Under the pieces are notes generated by a model. The model did no database searches. It was given only the letters and a program-made list of their open reading frames with translations, and was not told the DNA's origin. DNA of 64,000 bases from Euglena gracilis (Eukaryota > Euglenida > Euglenophyceae > Euglenales), in NCBI GenBank assembly GCA_039621445.1, contig CP154956.1:9733443-9797442 (forward strand). Reading direction: 5' to 3'. Shown here in pieces: positions 34,454 through 44,818 of the stretch (the first letter of the stretch is position 1; each line of letters starts with the position of its first letter). A program made the position numbers and the translations under genes.

Positions 34454-34510
34454 CATTCGGGCCATAATTGCCGGGCACTCTGTGATTCAGGTTGCGGGGC
34501 TTATAGACAG
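34446..34510 (+). CDS. Possible exon: RAIIAGHSVIQVAGLIDR
   Basis: Frame reads DPCIRAIIAGHSVIQVAGLI DR up to the good donor GACAG/GTGAGG. It may follow the AAYRRQ strand (YRGQ-x-x-x-IR-x-x-x pattern). However, its first 8 bases are the end of the element at 33640-34453. Without that element the upstream frame TQEGLSVQNRSIGIPIR (from about 33589) joins in frame, so the original exon may have been longer. Confidence 0.45.
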
Positions 34511-35319
34511 GTGAGGGTGGCAGCCGAAAGGTAGATTGGGTGACCACGGCGGTCCTTCGCCTGGCAAGAAATCCGAAGGGAGCTGAAGCAGCTACCAGGC
34601 CAGAGGCTTGCTGGTGCCCCCTGCCCATAAACCCCACCATGTGCGATCTTCTTTTAAATATGTAATATGTATATGTATATGTGTGTGTGTATATATATAT
34701 ATATATTGGAGTAATTGGAATAATGTATATTGAAATCAAACATGAATTAAGAATAATAAAGCCTGCCATGGATTTTTTTAATATATTTTTGCCTGACAGG
34801 CGGGCATCCACAATGTCATTGCATCCCAGCCACAGGTGAATTGCAATTGGGACCCAAACCCGCCCACCCAGCCGCCATAATTTACCCAGTTGAGGGCGTT
34901 GCTGAAGCCAGAGGGCACCCCATCCCCCAGGGGGGGGGGGTCCAGCCAGTCAGCAGCCTCGGACCCTCCTCCCGCCATCAACGAGAGTTGATTATTTTGC
35001 AGCCGCCCTTCGGGCGGCTGGCTTTTGGGGGAGCAAGAATGGGCTAAAAATTGGCATGGCATTTTTGCAGTTTCGATTTTTGGACCCGGTTTGACCCCCA
35101 GTCAAGCCTAATTCCAGCCGGGGACATTAAAGAGAGATAGATGGGGGGGGTCCACCCAGCCCAAAATTTCCAGCCTCTGAGCTGGACCCCCCCAAGGGGT
35201 CGCTAATAATAATGCCCACCCAGTTACTCAGGGATCAGGGAGAGAATAACAACGACCCATTTTTTTTTGTTCTGGGCCAGGTGGGTGGGGGACCCCCCCC
35301 CCCAGGTCGTAAAAAGAAG

Positions 35320-35452
35320 CCGTGGGCGGTCCACGCAACCGCCGGCTCTCTGCGGCCGACTTCGTGACGTCCGACGACGCCACGAAGGACGTCATCGACG
35401 TCCGCACCATCGACGAGTTCCAGGGCAAGGAGAACGACGTCGTGGTGGTGTC
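35320..35452 (+). CDS. Exon: helicase motif V (TIDEFQGKENDVVVVS)
   Basis: Frame reads RRLSAADFVTSDDATKDVID, VRTIDEFQGKENDVVVV. TxDxFQGxExDxxxxS is the SF1 motif V signature. The 5' boundary is unclear: AG at 35319 enters with two bases. The 3' boundary is set by homology at the first base of CAGATATTC, where an inverted-repeat element begins. Confidence 0.9.
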
Positions 35453-35701
35453 CAGATATTCAATTAGTGTCTATCACCAAAAAAAATTTGTGTATCATTG
35501 TGTATCACATCGAAAATTATTGTGTATCGCTCGTGTATCACATCGAAAATTATTGTGTATCGCTCGTGTATCACATCGAAAAATTATTGTGTATCGCTCG
35601 TGTATCACATCGAAAATTATTGTGTATCGCATGTGTATCACCAACACAAAAAAAAAATGTGTGTCACCACGAAGTTGAGATACACATTAAGTGAATGTCT
35701 G
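35453..35701. mobile_element. hAT-like element inserted in the helicase motif V-VI coding sequence
   Basis: Left end CAGATATTCAATTAGTGTCT and the inverse of the right end CAGACATTCACTTAATGTGT agree at 16 of 20 positions. The flanks GTGGTGTC (35445-35452) and CTGGTGTC (35702-35709) agree at 7 of 8. Precise removal with one flank gives the codons for DVVVVSLVG in frame. The interior has four to five copies of a 33-bp tandem repeat. No GT-AG pair gives this exact joining. Confidence 0.85.
35500..35640. repeat. 33-bp tandem repeat inside the 35453 element
   Basis: Units around TCGTGTATCACATCGAAAAT with spacer TATTGTGTATCGC, four to five copies. Confidence 0.85.
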
Positions 35702-35709
35702 CTGGTGTC

Positions 35710-35831
35710 CCTCGTCGGGCCGACGCGTGCCGGCCGCCTGTGTGGCTTCCTGGCCAACGCGGAGGGCGTCCAGCGGCGGTGCGTGGCGCAGTCCCGCCGT
35801 GGGAGCCGCTGGCACGGACGCGCGTCCCGAG
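35710..35831 (+). CDS. Exon: helicase VSLVG through motif VI (VAQSRRG)
   Basis: Frame reads SLVGPTRAGRLCGFLANAEG, VQRRCVAQSRRGSRWHGRAS. This matches SLVRSN-x-x-x-x-GFL-x-x-x-NR-x-x-VA-x-SRA-x-xG. The final Arg residues of motif VI are present (QSRR). Conventional donor TCCCGAG/GTCAAG leaves one base, in phase with 36682, but adds about 12 residues not expected in the family between SRR and the next strand. Confidence 0.9.
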
Positions 35832-35918
35832 GTCAAGTCCCGGCAGTTGAAACCCCACCATCTGATTTCTTTGCACCTCGAAATTTACTGAGAAATACAG
35901 GTTGGCTAATATCCAGTG

Positions 35919-36211
35919 CAGCCCTTTTTTTAGTCAGGTGCCCACCCCAGCCCAGGGGGGGGGGGGTGCCAGAGGCAGGCACCCCATAGCACCCCTGCCG
36001 ACCCCCCCCCCGGAGGGGGGTGGGGTAGGTTTTCGGGGGTGGGTTGGGTAGGCACCCCTGTCCGGCAACCGATCCTGTTTTCTTACCCTTTTGGCAAGGG
36101 CCCAGGGGCCCAAGGCCCCCCCCCCCCCCCGGCGGGGGTGTGCCTGCTGTGGGCAGGCACCCTATGGCACCCACTCACCCCCCTCCCCCCTGGTCAGTAA
36201 AAAAAAGCCTG
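35919..36211. mobile_element. hAT-like element, TSD ATCCAGTG/ATCCGGCG
   Basis: Left end CAGCCCTTTTTTTAGTCAGG, right end inverse CAGGCTTTTTTTTACTGACC. Flanks match at 6 of 8. Interior poly-G/C with TGCCTGC...GGCAGGCAC hairpins as in the 30316 copy. Confidence 0.75.
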
Positions 36212-36681
36212 ATCCGGCGCAAGTCGTGAATATTTGATCCCTCGGCTGTGGTCTTTGGGTACCCCCGGGTGCCCAAGGGCTTCAAGGACATGCGTGGATA
36301 CTTCAAGGAAATGGGTGGGCAGTTGCCCCCCATCCGTGCTGCCCATTGTGGCCCTTGCTGCCTGGCTTGTCACGCAACCACCACCTGGAGCGGAGATGGA
36401 TATGTGCATGTGTGTGCCAGCATGCATGTGATGTATGTCTGTGTATGAATGTGTGATATGGATGGATGTACACGTTACAAATGTATCTGTGTACGTACAT
36501 ATGTGTGAGGTGTGTATGTATGCTCATGTGTATGTGTATGTACGTGCATATATTGTATGTATGCAAAAAAAACTATCCATGCACACATGCCATATGCATA
36601 TCCAATTGAGTTCCTCTTTCTCCCTTTTTTTTGGCTGTTTACAGCATTTTTGTTGTTGCAAGAAGTTCGGCATTTCCCCAG

Positions 36682-36849
36682 CGCTTCCCGAGGCTCTCAT
36701 CCCGCGTGCCAGATGCAGCCTTTTCTTTGTTGCTGACCACCGACCGTTCGCTGAGTGCAAGCACTGGCAGTTCCTGATCAACAAGCTTCTGGAGGGGCCC
36801 GACTGCCGGCTCTCCGAGCGGCTTCCGGACACGGCTTGCATCAACCTGG
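36682..36849 (+). CDS. Exon: post-motif VI block (RCSLFFVADHRPFAECKHW)
   Basis: Frame reads LPEALIPRARCSLFFVADHR, PFAECKHWQFLINKLLEGPD, CRLSERLPDTACINL. RARCSLFFVADxxxF matches SRARxGLyiiGN, followed by a conserved Trp helix (xxxWxxvixxLexxgxxG). Acceptor TTTCCCCAG gives two bases in phase with 35831. Donor CTGG/GTTGGT leaves one base that fits 39435. Confidence 0.85.
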
Positions 36850-36972
36850 GTTGGTGCGTTGGCCCGGGAAACAGTGCCCACCCGGCTCCCCATGGTCATT
36901 GAGTGAATCTATCTATACATACATACATGTGTGTGTGTGTGTGTGTACATGTACACACACATGTATATTTAT

Positions 36973-37500
36973 ATGGCAAGACTAACTCACTGCCCCCCCC
37001 CCCCCGGGGTCCCAGTAGTTGTACCTACCGGGGACTTCGGCCGCCCAGGTGAAACTACTGGGACCCCCCTTGGGTTTTCCCCGGGGAAACCGACCCCCCG
37101 CCGGGAACTTCTTCCGCCGGCGGGGGTATTTTCGGGTTATTTTTGGGAATAGGGTTAGGGTTACGCGTTGGATTCGGGTTCGGGTTCGGGTGAAGGGTTA
37201 GGGAGAGGGGAAATTCGGCCGCTGGGCCGGATTTGGGCCGAATTTGGGCCAAATTTCCGGTCCTATTTTTTGTGTGAATTTCGACCCGATTTCGGCCTAA
37301 CTTTTTTCCCAAATCGTAACCCTAACCCTATCCCTTAATTTAACCCCAACCCCGATCCCGTAACCAGCGGAAATACGGCGCGTCGGGGCGCGAAAACCAA
37401 CATTTGGAGTTGGTGAAAGAAGCGGGACCCCCGCCCCCAGGTTAAACTACTGGGACCCCCCCGGGGGGGAGGGGGGTGGGCAGTGAGTTAGTCTTGCCAT
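36973..37500. mobile_element. TATA-inserted element with ATGGCAAGACTAACTCACTG ends
   Basis: The 23-bp ends ATGGCAAGACTAACTCACTG(CCC) are perfect inverse copies, with TTTAT/TTATATA flanks. A second inverted pair GGGTCCCAGTAGTT / AACTACTGGGACCC lies inside. The interior has short GGGTTAGGGTTACG and TAACCCTAACCCTA tracts. Confidence 0.85.
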
Positions 37501-37542
37501 TTATATATACATATATATGTATATGTATATGTATATATATAT

Positions 37543-37812
37543 ATGGCAGGCAGACTTTTCTTGGCCCCCCAGGGGGGGTCCAAGTAAAGTCTGTAGGGGG
37601 GGGTCAAAAATTTTTTTGTGTTATTGATGGAATAGGGTTAGGGTTACGAGTTAGGCCTAACTTATAGATTTGTGTTAGGTGTACAAGTTAGGGTTAGGGT
37701 TGGGTCGAATGCGTAACCCTAACCTTATTCCATCATTAACACAAAAAAAATTGACCCCCCTGGAGGTTTTATTTAGACCCCCCGGGGGGCCAAGCAAAAG
37801 TCTGGCTGCCAT
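37543..37812. mobile_element. TATA-inserted element with ATGGCAG...CTGCCAT ends
   Basis: Left ATGGCAGGCAGACTTTTCTT and right inverse ATGGCAGCCAGACTTTTGCT (17 of 20). Flanked by TATATA on both sides. Interior holds AGGGTTAGGGTTACG and its inverse. Confidence 0.85.
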
Positions 37813-38312
37813 AAATATATATGTGTGTGTGCGTATGTATGTATAGGTAGATAGAAGATAGATACATACATATATATACATATATGCACCTAATATGTAT
37901 ATATAGGTGTGTGTGTGTGTGTGTGTATATATGTGTATGTATGTATGTATGTATGTATGTATGTATGTATGTATGTATGTATGTATGTATGTATGTATGT
38001 ATGTATGTATGTATGTATGAATGTATGTATGTATGTATGTATGTATGTATAGAATATATATGTATGTATACATATATATACCTATATGTATATATAGGTG
38101 TATGTATATATATATATGTATGTATGTATATATATATGTATGTATGTACATATCTATATATATAGATATGGATGTATATGTATATGTAGATAGATAGATA
38201 GATAGATGTGTGTATGTATATATAGATATATATAGATAGATATATATAGATATAGATATATATGTATACATATATATACCTATATGTATATATAGGCATA
38301 TGTATATATGTG

Positions 38313-38344
<32 letters not shown>

Positions 38345-38492
38345 TGTATGTATGTATGTATGTATGTATGTATAGATATAGATAGATAGATAGATAGATA
38401 TATGGATATATATGTGTATATGTAGATAGATAGATAGATAAATATATGTGTGTATATGTATGTATACCTAGGTATATATGTATGTATATTTA

Positions 38493-38528
<36 letters not shown>

Positions 38529-38570
38529 TGTATGTATGTGTGTATGTATGTATGTATTCCTATATACAGA
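37813..38570. repeat. (GTAT)n, (TA)n and (GATA)n microsatellite block
   Basis: About 750 bp of GTAT arrays alternating with TATATA and AGATAGAT units. Confidence 0.97.
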
Positions 38571-39017
38571 TACCTATGGACCGTCTCATGGATCAGGGGG
38601 GCAAGAAATGCAACGTAGGCGCCTAAAAAAGCACCAAAATTGAAAACGGCAGATAAATCACGTTTGCGTCCCCTTCTCTTCACAAAGAGGATGCTTCCCT
38701 GGGTGGGGCGCAACCATCACCCAGTCAGAATTCAACCCAGTCCAAAACCACCTCAAATCCACCAAAACCTTTCAGATATTTTGTACAACTCGGCCTCTGG
38801 CTGGGTTGGCCACCTACCCAATCTCGAAAAACCCCCCATCCCCCCACGAGTTTTTTTTTGTTGTTGTTGTGCCCCCCAAGGGAACAAACGTTTTGAATCA
38901 ATCATTTGTTAAGAGGACGTTTCCCTGTGATCGAAGATGCACCGTCTTCGTTCTTCCTGTGGAGATCGGGTGGTGTGTCCAGTGTTCCATCGTTCCTTCG
39001 TTGTACTGGTACAGCAC

Positions 39018-39141
39018 CAGGGTTTGATATAAGGAGGGCGTACATGGTTTAGGTGGGGGGGTGTCCCCCCACCCCCCCCCCTCCTGGCCCGCAGGGGGGG
39101 GTCCGGACCACCCCCCCCACCTGTCCTTTTCTCGAACCCTG
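39018..39141. mobile_element. Short hAT-like element, TSD TACAGCAC/TGCAGCAC
   Basis: CAGGGTTTGATATAAGGAGG left end; right end inverse CAGGGTTCGAGAAAAGGACA. Flanks 39010-39017 and 39142-39149 match at 7 of 8. A deleted relative of the 4175 element. Confidence 0.85.
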
Positions 39142-39434
39142 TGCAGCACTCTGTTCCGCCAGCAACGTTTCAATTGGCACTGTACAATACGATTTGACAA
39201 TCCTCGCAGTTGATAAACAGGTTGTATTGTCCTCTAATTGTGCACACGTGCATGATTGTAAATGCATTTCTTTGCAGCTGAAGGTTCCGGGGTCTGCCTC
39301 TATCTGACACGATTGTGGGTCAAATCAGGATGCCAAATGATGGTGATTGTCGGGAGAAACCTGATGAACCGAGTTGCTGCCATCGGGCTGCCGTAGCTAC
39401 ATCGGGGAAAAAGTGCAGAGTCGCAGGGGATGAG

Positions 39435-39515
39435 CCGTGCGGCCACTCGTCTGCCCCCGCCATCCTCAGTTCAAACGCTTTGTGGCACCCAAGCGGTCTC
39501 TGGAGCCCCCCTCCG
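39435..39515 (+). CDS. Exon: start of cysteine-rich region (VRPLVCPRHPQF)
   Basis: Frame reads VRPLVCPRHPQFKRFVAPKR then SLEPPS. LxLxCPxHP is the conserved transition from helicase to NFX1 zinc-finger region. Entry phase (two bases) fits 36849. The frame continues to 39552 with donor CTG/GTCTTT. Homology-free ending before CAGTTCCCG at 39516 is in phase with the next exon. Confidence 0.65.
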
Positions 39516-40140
39516 CAGTTCCCGTGCCTCTCTCCGGAAATCTCCTGCTCTGGTCTTTATTTTTCCATTGGTTGCCAACTCTGCATAACCAGTTTGCTAC
39601 ACCTGAAACTCTTGATGCCTTTTTTTTTTGAAAAAGGGGTAAAATTTTTTGGAAAGGCACAGAGGACGGTGGGCGTAATGGAAAAGCATCCGGTTTCTGT
39701 TGCTGTTGGAATGCGGCGCCACCCTCCACCCCCCCCCCGGGAAAGTGGTTAAGTGGAAATCCAGCGTGTCCCAGATGGCTGGTTGGGAAATTGTCAGGGT
39801 CCTCAGTGTTGGCCAACCTATCAAAATAGGAAGTTGTCAGCCCCAGGAAAACTGTCCTCCCCTTTCCGTACCTGATAACCTGTCATCATAGGAACCTGTC
39901 TCCAACCACTGACCTGTCTCCTATTTTTTAATTTTTTAAGAATAGCAACACATTTTTTGTTGAAAAAGCATATTTCCCACGTTGAAAGAATTGCTTCCAT
40001 TTTTGTCTGGTGTCTGATCGCGAATAGCAGGAAATAGCGTGGGAATCGAAACAATTTCCATTTTAACCGCTGCTCTGCTGGTGATGTGGCCCATCCCAAC
40101 CCGCCTGGTCTGGCGGTGTTTTATTCCCTTCCCAAGTTTG

Positions 40141-40267
40141 CACACGCACACATAAACACACAACACACAACACACGCACATGCACGCGCGCGCACACACA
40201 CAACGCACACACACACACGCACACGCACACACACACACACACACAAACACACACAACGCACACACAC

Positions 40268-40312
<45 letters not shown>
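40141..40312. repeat. (CA)n-rich microsatellite
   Basis: CA repeats with GCACAC and AACACA variants, then GGTG units to 40345. Confidence 0.96.
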
Positions 40313-40313
<1 letters not shown>

Positions 40314-40385
40314 CTCGTGGTGGGTGGGTGGGTGGGTGGGTGAGTGGTTTGTGTGGATTGGGTGAGTGACAGGGCTGTCTCTCAG

Positions 40386-40553
40386 CCGGCTTGGCCTCAA
40401 CGGCCGCCGACGTCCCGGTGGAGTCCGCCCTCTGCGGGCAGAGCTGCGGCCAGCCCATGCTTTGCCGGCAGCCCGGCCATCAGTGCCCCCGCCCCTGCCA
40501 CGGCGGAGACGGCCACGGCGGACGCCGCTGTGTTGGACCCCCGACGCCACGCA
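40386..40553 (+). CDS. Exon: NFX1-type zinc finger (CGQSCGQPMLCRQPGHQCPRPC)
   Basis: After CTGTCTCTCAG the frame reads GLASTAADVPVESALCGQSC, GQPMLCRQPGHQCPRPCHGG. C-x3-C-x3-L-x-C-x4-GH-x-C-x3-C-H is an NFX1-type finger. The exit is uncertain; CACGCA/GTGTGT is one option, after the downstream Cys in GGRRCVG. Confidence 0.8.
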
Positions 40554-41551
40554 GTGTGTGGGTGGGACTGGAAGGCCAACGGCTGATTAATGCCCTGAGC
40601 TGGGGGCCTCTAACCCCCAGCCCCCCCCCCAGCCTCTCATATCCCCCCTCACCCCCGCTGCTCCCCCCTCTCTCTTGCCTCCCCCCTGCCTTCTCACCCC
40701 CCAACCCAGGCCCCCTGGCCACTCCCTGCTTTGGGCTGTATGTGGTTGGTGGAGCTTTTATTCTGTGCATCCATGTGTGTGTGTGCCCCTTTCGCCCGTG
40801 TGGCTGTTTCATGATCCGGAAAACCGAAGCCTGATCAAAACATGAAGTTTCAAAATGCGCCATTGGCACAGAAGACAACCCTCACAAGGACACATGAGAG
40901 GTCTCATGTTTGCATTCCATGGCCTCAAAGGTATCGTGGATGGCCGGAGATTTCCAGATGTCACCTCAAAAATAAACCACCCATGAATTGGCAAAATTTT
41001 GGCTCATCTTTGCCTGGCACCCAAACACAAGCAACCTCGTCAGAACTGACAGAAAGAAGCAGCGTCCAAATAAAAATCACCTCTGGGGTCACGTTTGGAA
41101 ACCCAGATACATTCGCGACCGGTTGGTCATATTTGTGGGGTTGACCAGAGAGTTATTGTCGTCCACGCCGAACATTATGAGCCCCACCGCCGTGGTGTCC
41201 GCTGTGCAGGGGATGTCCACAAGGCCAGTCGTTGTCGGCATTTTGTCCCCTACCCAGAGCGGTCCGCATGTGATTTTTTAATTGAGGAACATAAGGGCTG
41301 GCCAACAACCGTTTCGGGGGTTCCAAAGGATGGAAAAGTCGGGAACACATTTTGTGGCGTTTTTTTCGTGGGGTGGATGGGCGATGGTCAAAGGCTGCCA
41401 GGAATCACTTTTTTCCCCGATTTGGGCCCGGGAAAAAAACATGCCGCTGCTGTCTGCCATTGTTCTGATATTCTTTCTTGCGTTGAATGTGCTAAGATGG
41501 CAATTTTGTTTTCGCATTAAGGATCGCCCTGGGCCCACTGCTGCCCTGCAG

Positions 41552-41640
41552 GTCATCCGCAGCGGCGCCGGTGCAACACCCAAGAGGAGCCCTGCAAAAC
41601 ACGGGCTTCCCCTAGCAGCTCCCACACTTCAAATGGATTT
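41552..41640 (+). CDS. Exon: zinc-finger segment (GHPQRRRCNTQEEPCKT)
   Basis: After GCTGCCCTGCAG the frame, completed by one base from the previous exon, reads HPQRRRCNTQEEPCKTRASP. The GHxxxxxC...C spacing matches the half-finger GHxxxxxCxxxxxxxxC of NFX1-type domains. Exit GGATTT/GTGTAC, phase 0, fits 42354. Confidence 0.65.
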
Positions 41641-42353
41641 GTGTACGTCCACGGAGAAAGTCAGGAAAAAATTTCAGCAGAAATACGCCCACCGCAAATG
41701 ATGTGATATCCTCGTCTGCCCTCTCCCTCCAGTGGAATCCAACAGGATTGTGCTACACAGAAGTATGGGCAATAAAACATATATACTCACCCCCCTTGTC
41801 TAAGCACAACCCTTTCTCAGCCCCCCCCCGTCCTTGCCCATCTTTTTGAAGGTAATCGTCCGAGGAAGGCTTATTTGTGTGTGTTTTCAGGCAAATTCTT
41901 TGAAAATTTGGACATTTTGAAAACGTCCAAAGCCTGATTTGGTGAGCTGCAGAGGGAAAGAAAAATGTTTTTTTCCCCATCTTTGCGCATTTTTGTGCAT
42001 TTTCAAATTTCCAAGAAGGCGCATTTTTGAGCAAGTTTCCGCATTTTTTTGCGATTTTTTTTTCGCTTTTTTCAGCACAGTTTTTGCTTTTGGCGTATTT
42101 TTTTGTGATTAACCTTTTTTCATTTTTCCCCATTATTTTCGCGTTTTTTTTGCGTTTTTTTTTTTTTTTGAGGTCTTCAGTTTTTTTGACATTTTGCATT
42201 TTCCCTCATAATTCCACACAATATTTGTAAATTTGATGACATTTTTAGCATGTTTTTTTGACAATTTTTGCATTTTTGCCATTTTTGCCCTTTCCTTTCT
42301 TTTTCCTTTCCCTCTCAACCCCCGGGGAAGAAAGAATCACATGAAGTCGGAAG

Positions 42354-42510
42354 TGGCGGCCCGCCGGCGTGCGGGTGGAGCAGCTCTGCGCCCGCGGCCA
42401 CCCGGTGGGCCGGCGGTGCAGCGAGGCCCCCGGCGCCGCCCCCTGCCGGGCCGTTGTCGACCAGCCGTGCCCCGAGGGGCACCCGCGGGCGGTGGAGTGC
42501 CACCACCCGG
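42354..42510 (+). CDS. Exon: two zinc-finger half-motifs (CARGHPVGRRC, CPEGHPRAVECH)
   Basis: Frame reads WRPAGVRVEQLCARGHPVGR, RCSEAPGAAPCRAVVDQPCP, EGHPRAVECHHP. Two C-x2-GHP-x4-C units typical of NFX1 fingers. Coding potential continues to about 42543 where a CAGGGAGGGG run starts. I ended the exon at the first copy of CCACCCGG because the next exon contains the same 8-mer in the same frame. Confidence 0.75.
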
Positions 42511-43080
42511 CACGGCGTTTCACAGGGAGGGGGGCGCTGTGCCCCGTGCAATCTTTTTTTCCAGTTTTCCTGTTTTGGGGGTTTGGGCCCTGGAAGCTAA
42601 AACCCCCTCCCATACAACCTGGTGGGGCCCTTGCTCCTGGCAGTGGCCGAATAACTTGGCGGGGGGGGGCAAAAAAATATGGTTCCAGAAACTTGGCACC
42701 CCCCCCTCTTTCAGGCAAAATTCCTTTATGGCGCTGAAAAAAATGGGCCCAATTAGCCTGGCGGGGGGGGCAGGGCCAAAATTTGGTTCCAATAACCTGG
42801 CACCCCACCAGGCCATTGGGGGGGGGGAGCGCACGCCACAGGAGGGTGGGCGAAAACTGTGGCGAGTTCCACCTTTCCTCTTTCAGTCGCCCTCCGCAAT
42901 CATTTGTGTCACGTGGTGGACCCCAGATCAAAAAAACAGTATTTCAGAGGTTTCTGTGTATTTTGGATTGAAGAATGACCTGAAGGACAATTTATGGAAA
43001 ATTTGTGTGTTTTGTTTGTTTTTTGGCGGGGCAGATTTTGGAGCGCTAAATCCCCCCGGCCCATTCCCCACCCGGGGAAG

Positions 43081-43245
43081 GCCGCGTCGTGCCAACTGGA
43101 CCACCCGGATACCATTCCGGGCTGCACGGTGAAGTGCACACGGGTCCTGCAATGCGGTCACCCGTGCCCTCTGACCTGCAGCGAGCCGTGCCTGGAGCCC
43201 TACCTCTGTGAGCCCTGCATCCGGGCCAGGGCACACGCCACGATC
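43081..43245 (+). CDS. Exon: canonical NFX1 zinc finger (CTRVLQCGHPCPLTCSEPC)
   Basis: Frame reads QLDHPDTIPGCTVKCTRVLQ, CGHPCPLTCSEPCLEPYLCE, PCIRA. C-x3-C-xRxL-x-CGHPC-x3-C-x3-C-x5-C-x2-C is a textbook NFX1-type finger. Acceptor CCCGGGGAAG; donor CTCT/GTGAGC at 43208 would cut before the last Cys pair. If 42510 joins at the shared CCACCCGG, coding starts at 43109 with DTIPGC. Confidence 0.85.
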
Positions 43246-43993
43246 AGGGGGAGGGACGAGCCTTCTTTTTCTTTCTGCTTTTGGATTTGTTCTCAATCCG
43301 CGGAAGTTTTCGGGTGGGTTTGGCTTTCCTTTCATTTTTGTCTTTTTTTTAACTCCAGGATGGTGAATGAAAGAGTTCAGGGGTTTAAATGCTTTGCATG
43401 CCCACTTGCATATGGACACACACGTGTTATGGTGCAGTCTGGTCTGGACTGCAGTATGGTGCAGTCCAGCACAATAAAACACGTCACACCACGCCACACC
43501 ACACCACAAATATCCACAGATAGTCCGCACTCACAAAGTGATTTAAAAAAAATTGGACCACCGGGGGGAGCATCCCAAAGGGCATTGTGGTTCCCCTGCC
43601 AGAGGCGGGGTTTTGGCAATTTTTCAGCGCGAAGAACCGAGTTTTGTTTTTCAAAAATCAAAATTGACCCCAAAAATGTGTCCCCTGCCCTCCCTGGTTT
43701 TATAAAAACGCTGCACATACAAGCAAGGCGCACACACACACACACAGACAACCATCACTGCCTCCACAGCCAGCTTTGCCAGGGTTACCAACATTTGTTG
43801 TCCAAAGCTGGGACCAAGCCACCCGCTCCAGTATTGACCTCGCCCATTTTTTTGGGCTGGGGTTTGAGTGGCAAACAAAAGGGTCACAAATCGGGAAAAA
43901 AAATTGTCTTGCACAAATGGTCTCAGAGTTACACAAAGCCCTGTGCTGCTGTGTGGGGCGGGGCTGTGCTAGTGTGTGCACACCATCACCACA

Positions 43994-44110
43994 GCAATTG
44001 ACGCCCCCGGGCAATTGACGCCCCCAGACAATTGTCACCCCTGGCTGTGCCGGCCAATTTGTCACCCTGGGAAATTGTCACCCCCCTCTGTGCTGCCCAA
44101 TTTGTCACCC
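43994..44110. repeat. Truncated GGGCAATTG element
   Basis: Two CAATTGACGCCCCC units and the TTGTCACCC body, lacking the right end seen in other copies. Confidence 0.7.
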
Positions 44111-44308
44111 CCCCCCAAAAAAAGATGTCTGTGAACTTTCTTTTCGCCGACACGACTCGTTTGATTTTCTATTTTGCTACAACGTGCTGAGAACTTTCAC
44201 ATACCAAATGCTCTGCACAATATCACAACCATAGCTGCATTTTTGCGCATTCATTTGCGTTTTAGATGGTGTATTTGGTCGTTTGGTTTTAATGTGGCTT
44301 ACATGGGT

Positions 44309-44438
44309 GGGCGATTGACGCCCCCGGGCAATTGACGCCCCCAGGCAATTGTCACCCCCCTCTGTGCCGGCCAAATTGTCACCCCGGGAAATTGTCACCC
44401 CCCTCCGTGCTGCCTGATTTGTCACACGACAATTGCCC
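44309..44438. mobile_element. GGGCAATTG inverted-repeat element, copy 1
   Basis: Starts GGGCGATTGACGCCCCC and ends ACGACAATTGCCC, inverse ends around CAATTG. Body GCCGGCCAAATTGTCACCCC and TCCGTGCTGCC. Upstream flank (TGTGGCTTACATGGGT) is shared with copies at 62617 and 63241. Confidence 0.8.
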
Positions 44439-44818
44439 AGGGGAGGGGGGGGGTAGGCAAATTGCGGATGAAAATCTGATCGGATGAAAATCTGTGTATG
44501 GGCAAAAATGGGCTTGGGGTTTCGGGTTGAGTAGTCACCCACAAAGCTCCAGGGGTTATTAATCTTTTTTGGCACACTGTGCACATACAACGCAGTGGGT
44601 GACCATTTTAATGGGAAATTTTGCCAAGGTATCACCATTTTTCTCAGGCTGTCGACAGACACATGCGAAAGACAATCAGTTTCGAGGCAGGACGTTTTCT
44701 GGGTCAGCAGGCACCGGGGCCCTAACCCCTCCCTGGGAGGTGCCTGCTATGGGCAGGCACCTCATTGCACAAGGTACCCCCCAGGGTCGGCAAAAAGAAG
44801 CTGGTTCTAACCGCCCCC

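Noticed and set aside
35500-35640. Regular 33-bp repeats that look CRISPR-like
   Set aside because: Repeats are head-to-tail without unique spacers and lie inside a transposon-like element in a eukaryotic gene.
36240-36330. GYPRVPKGFKDMRGYFKEMG as an exon
   Set aside because: Looks protein-like but has no convincing acceptor or donor and no place in the helicase order.
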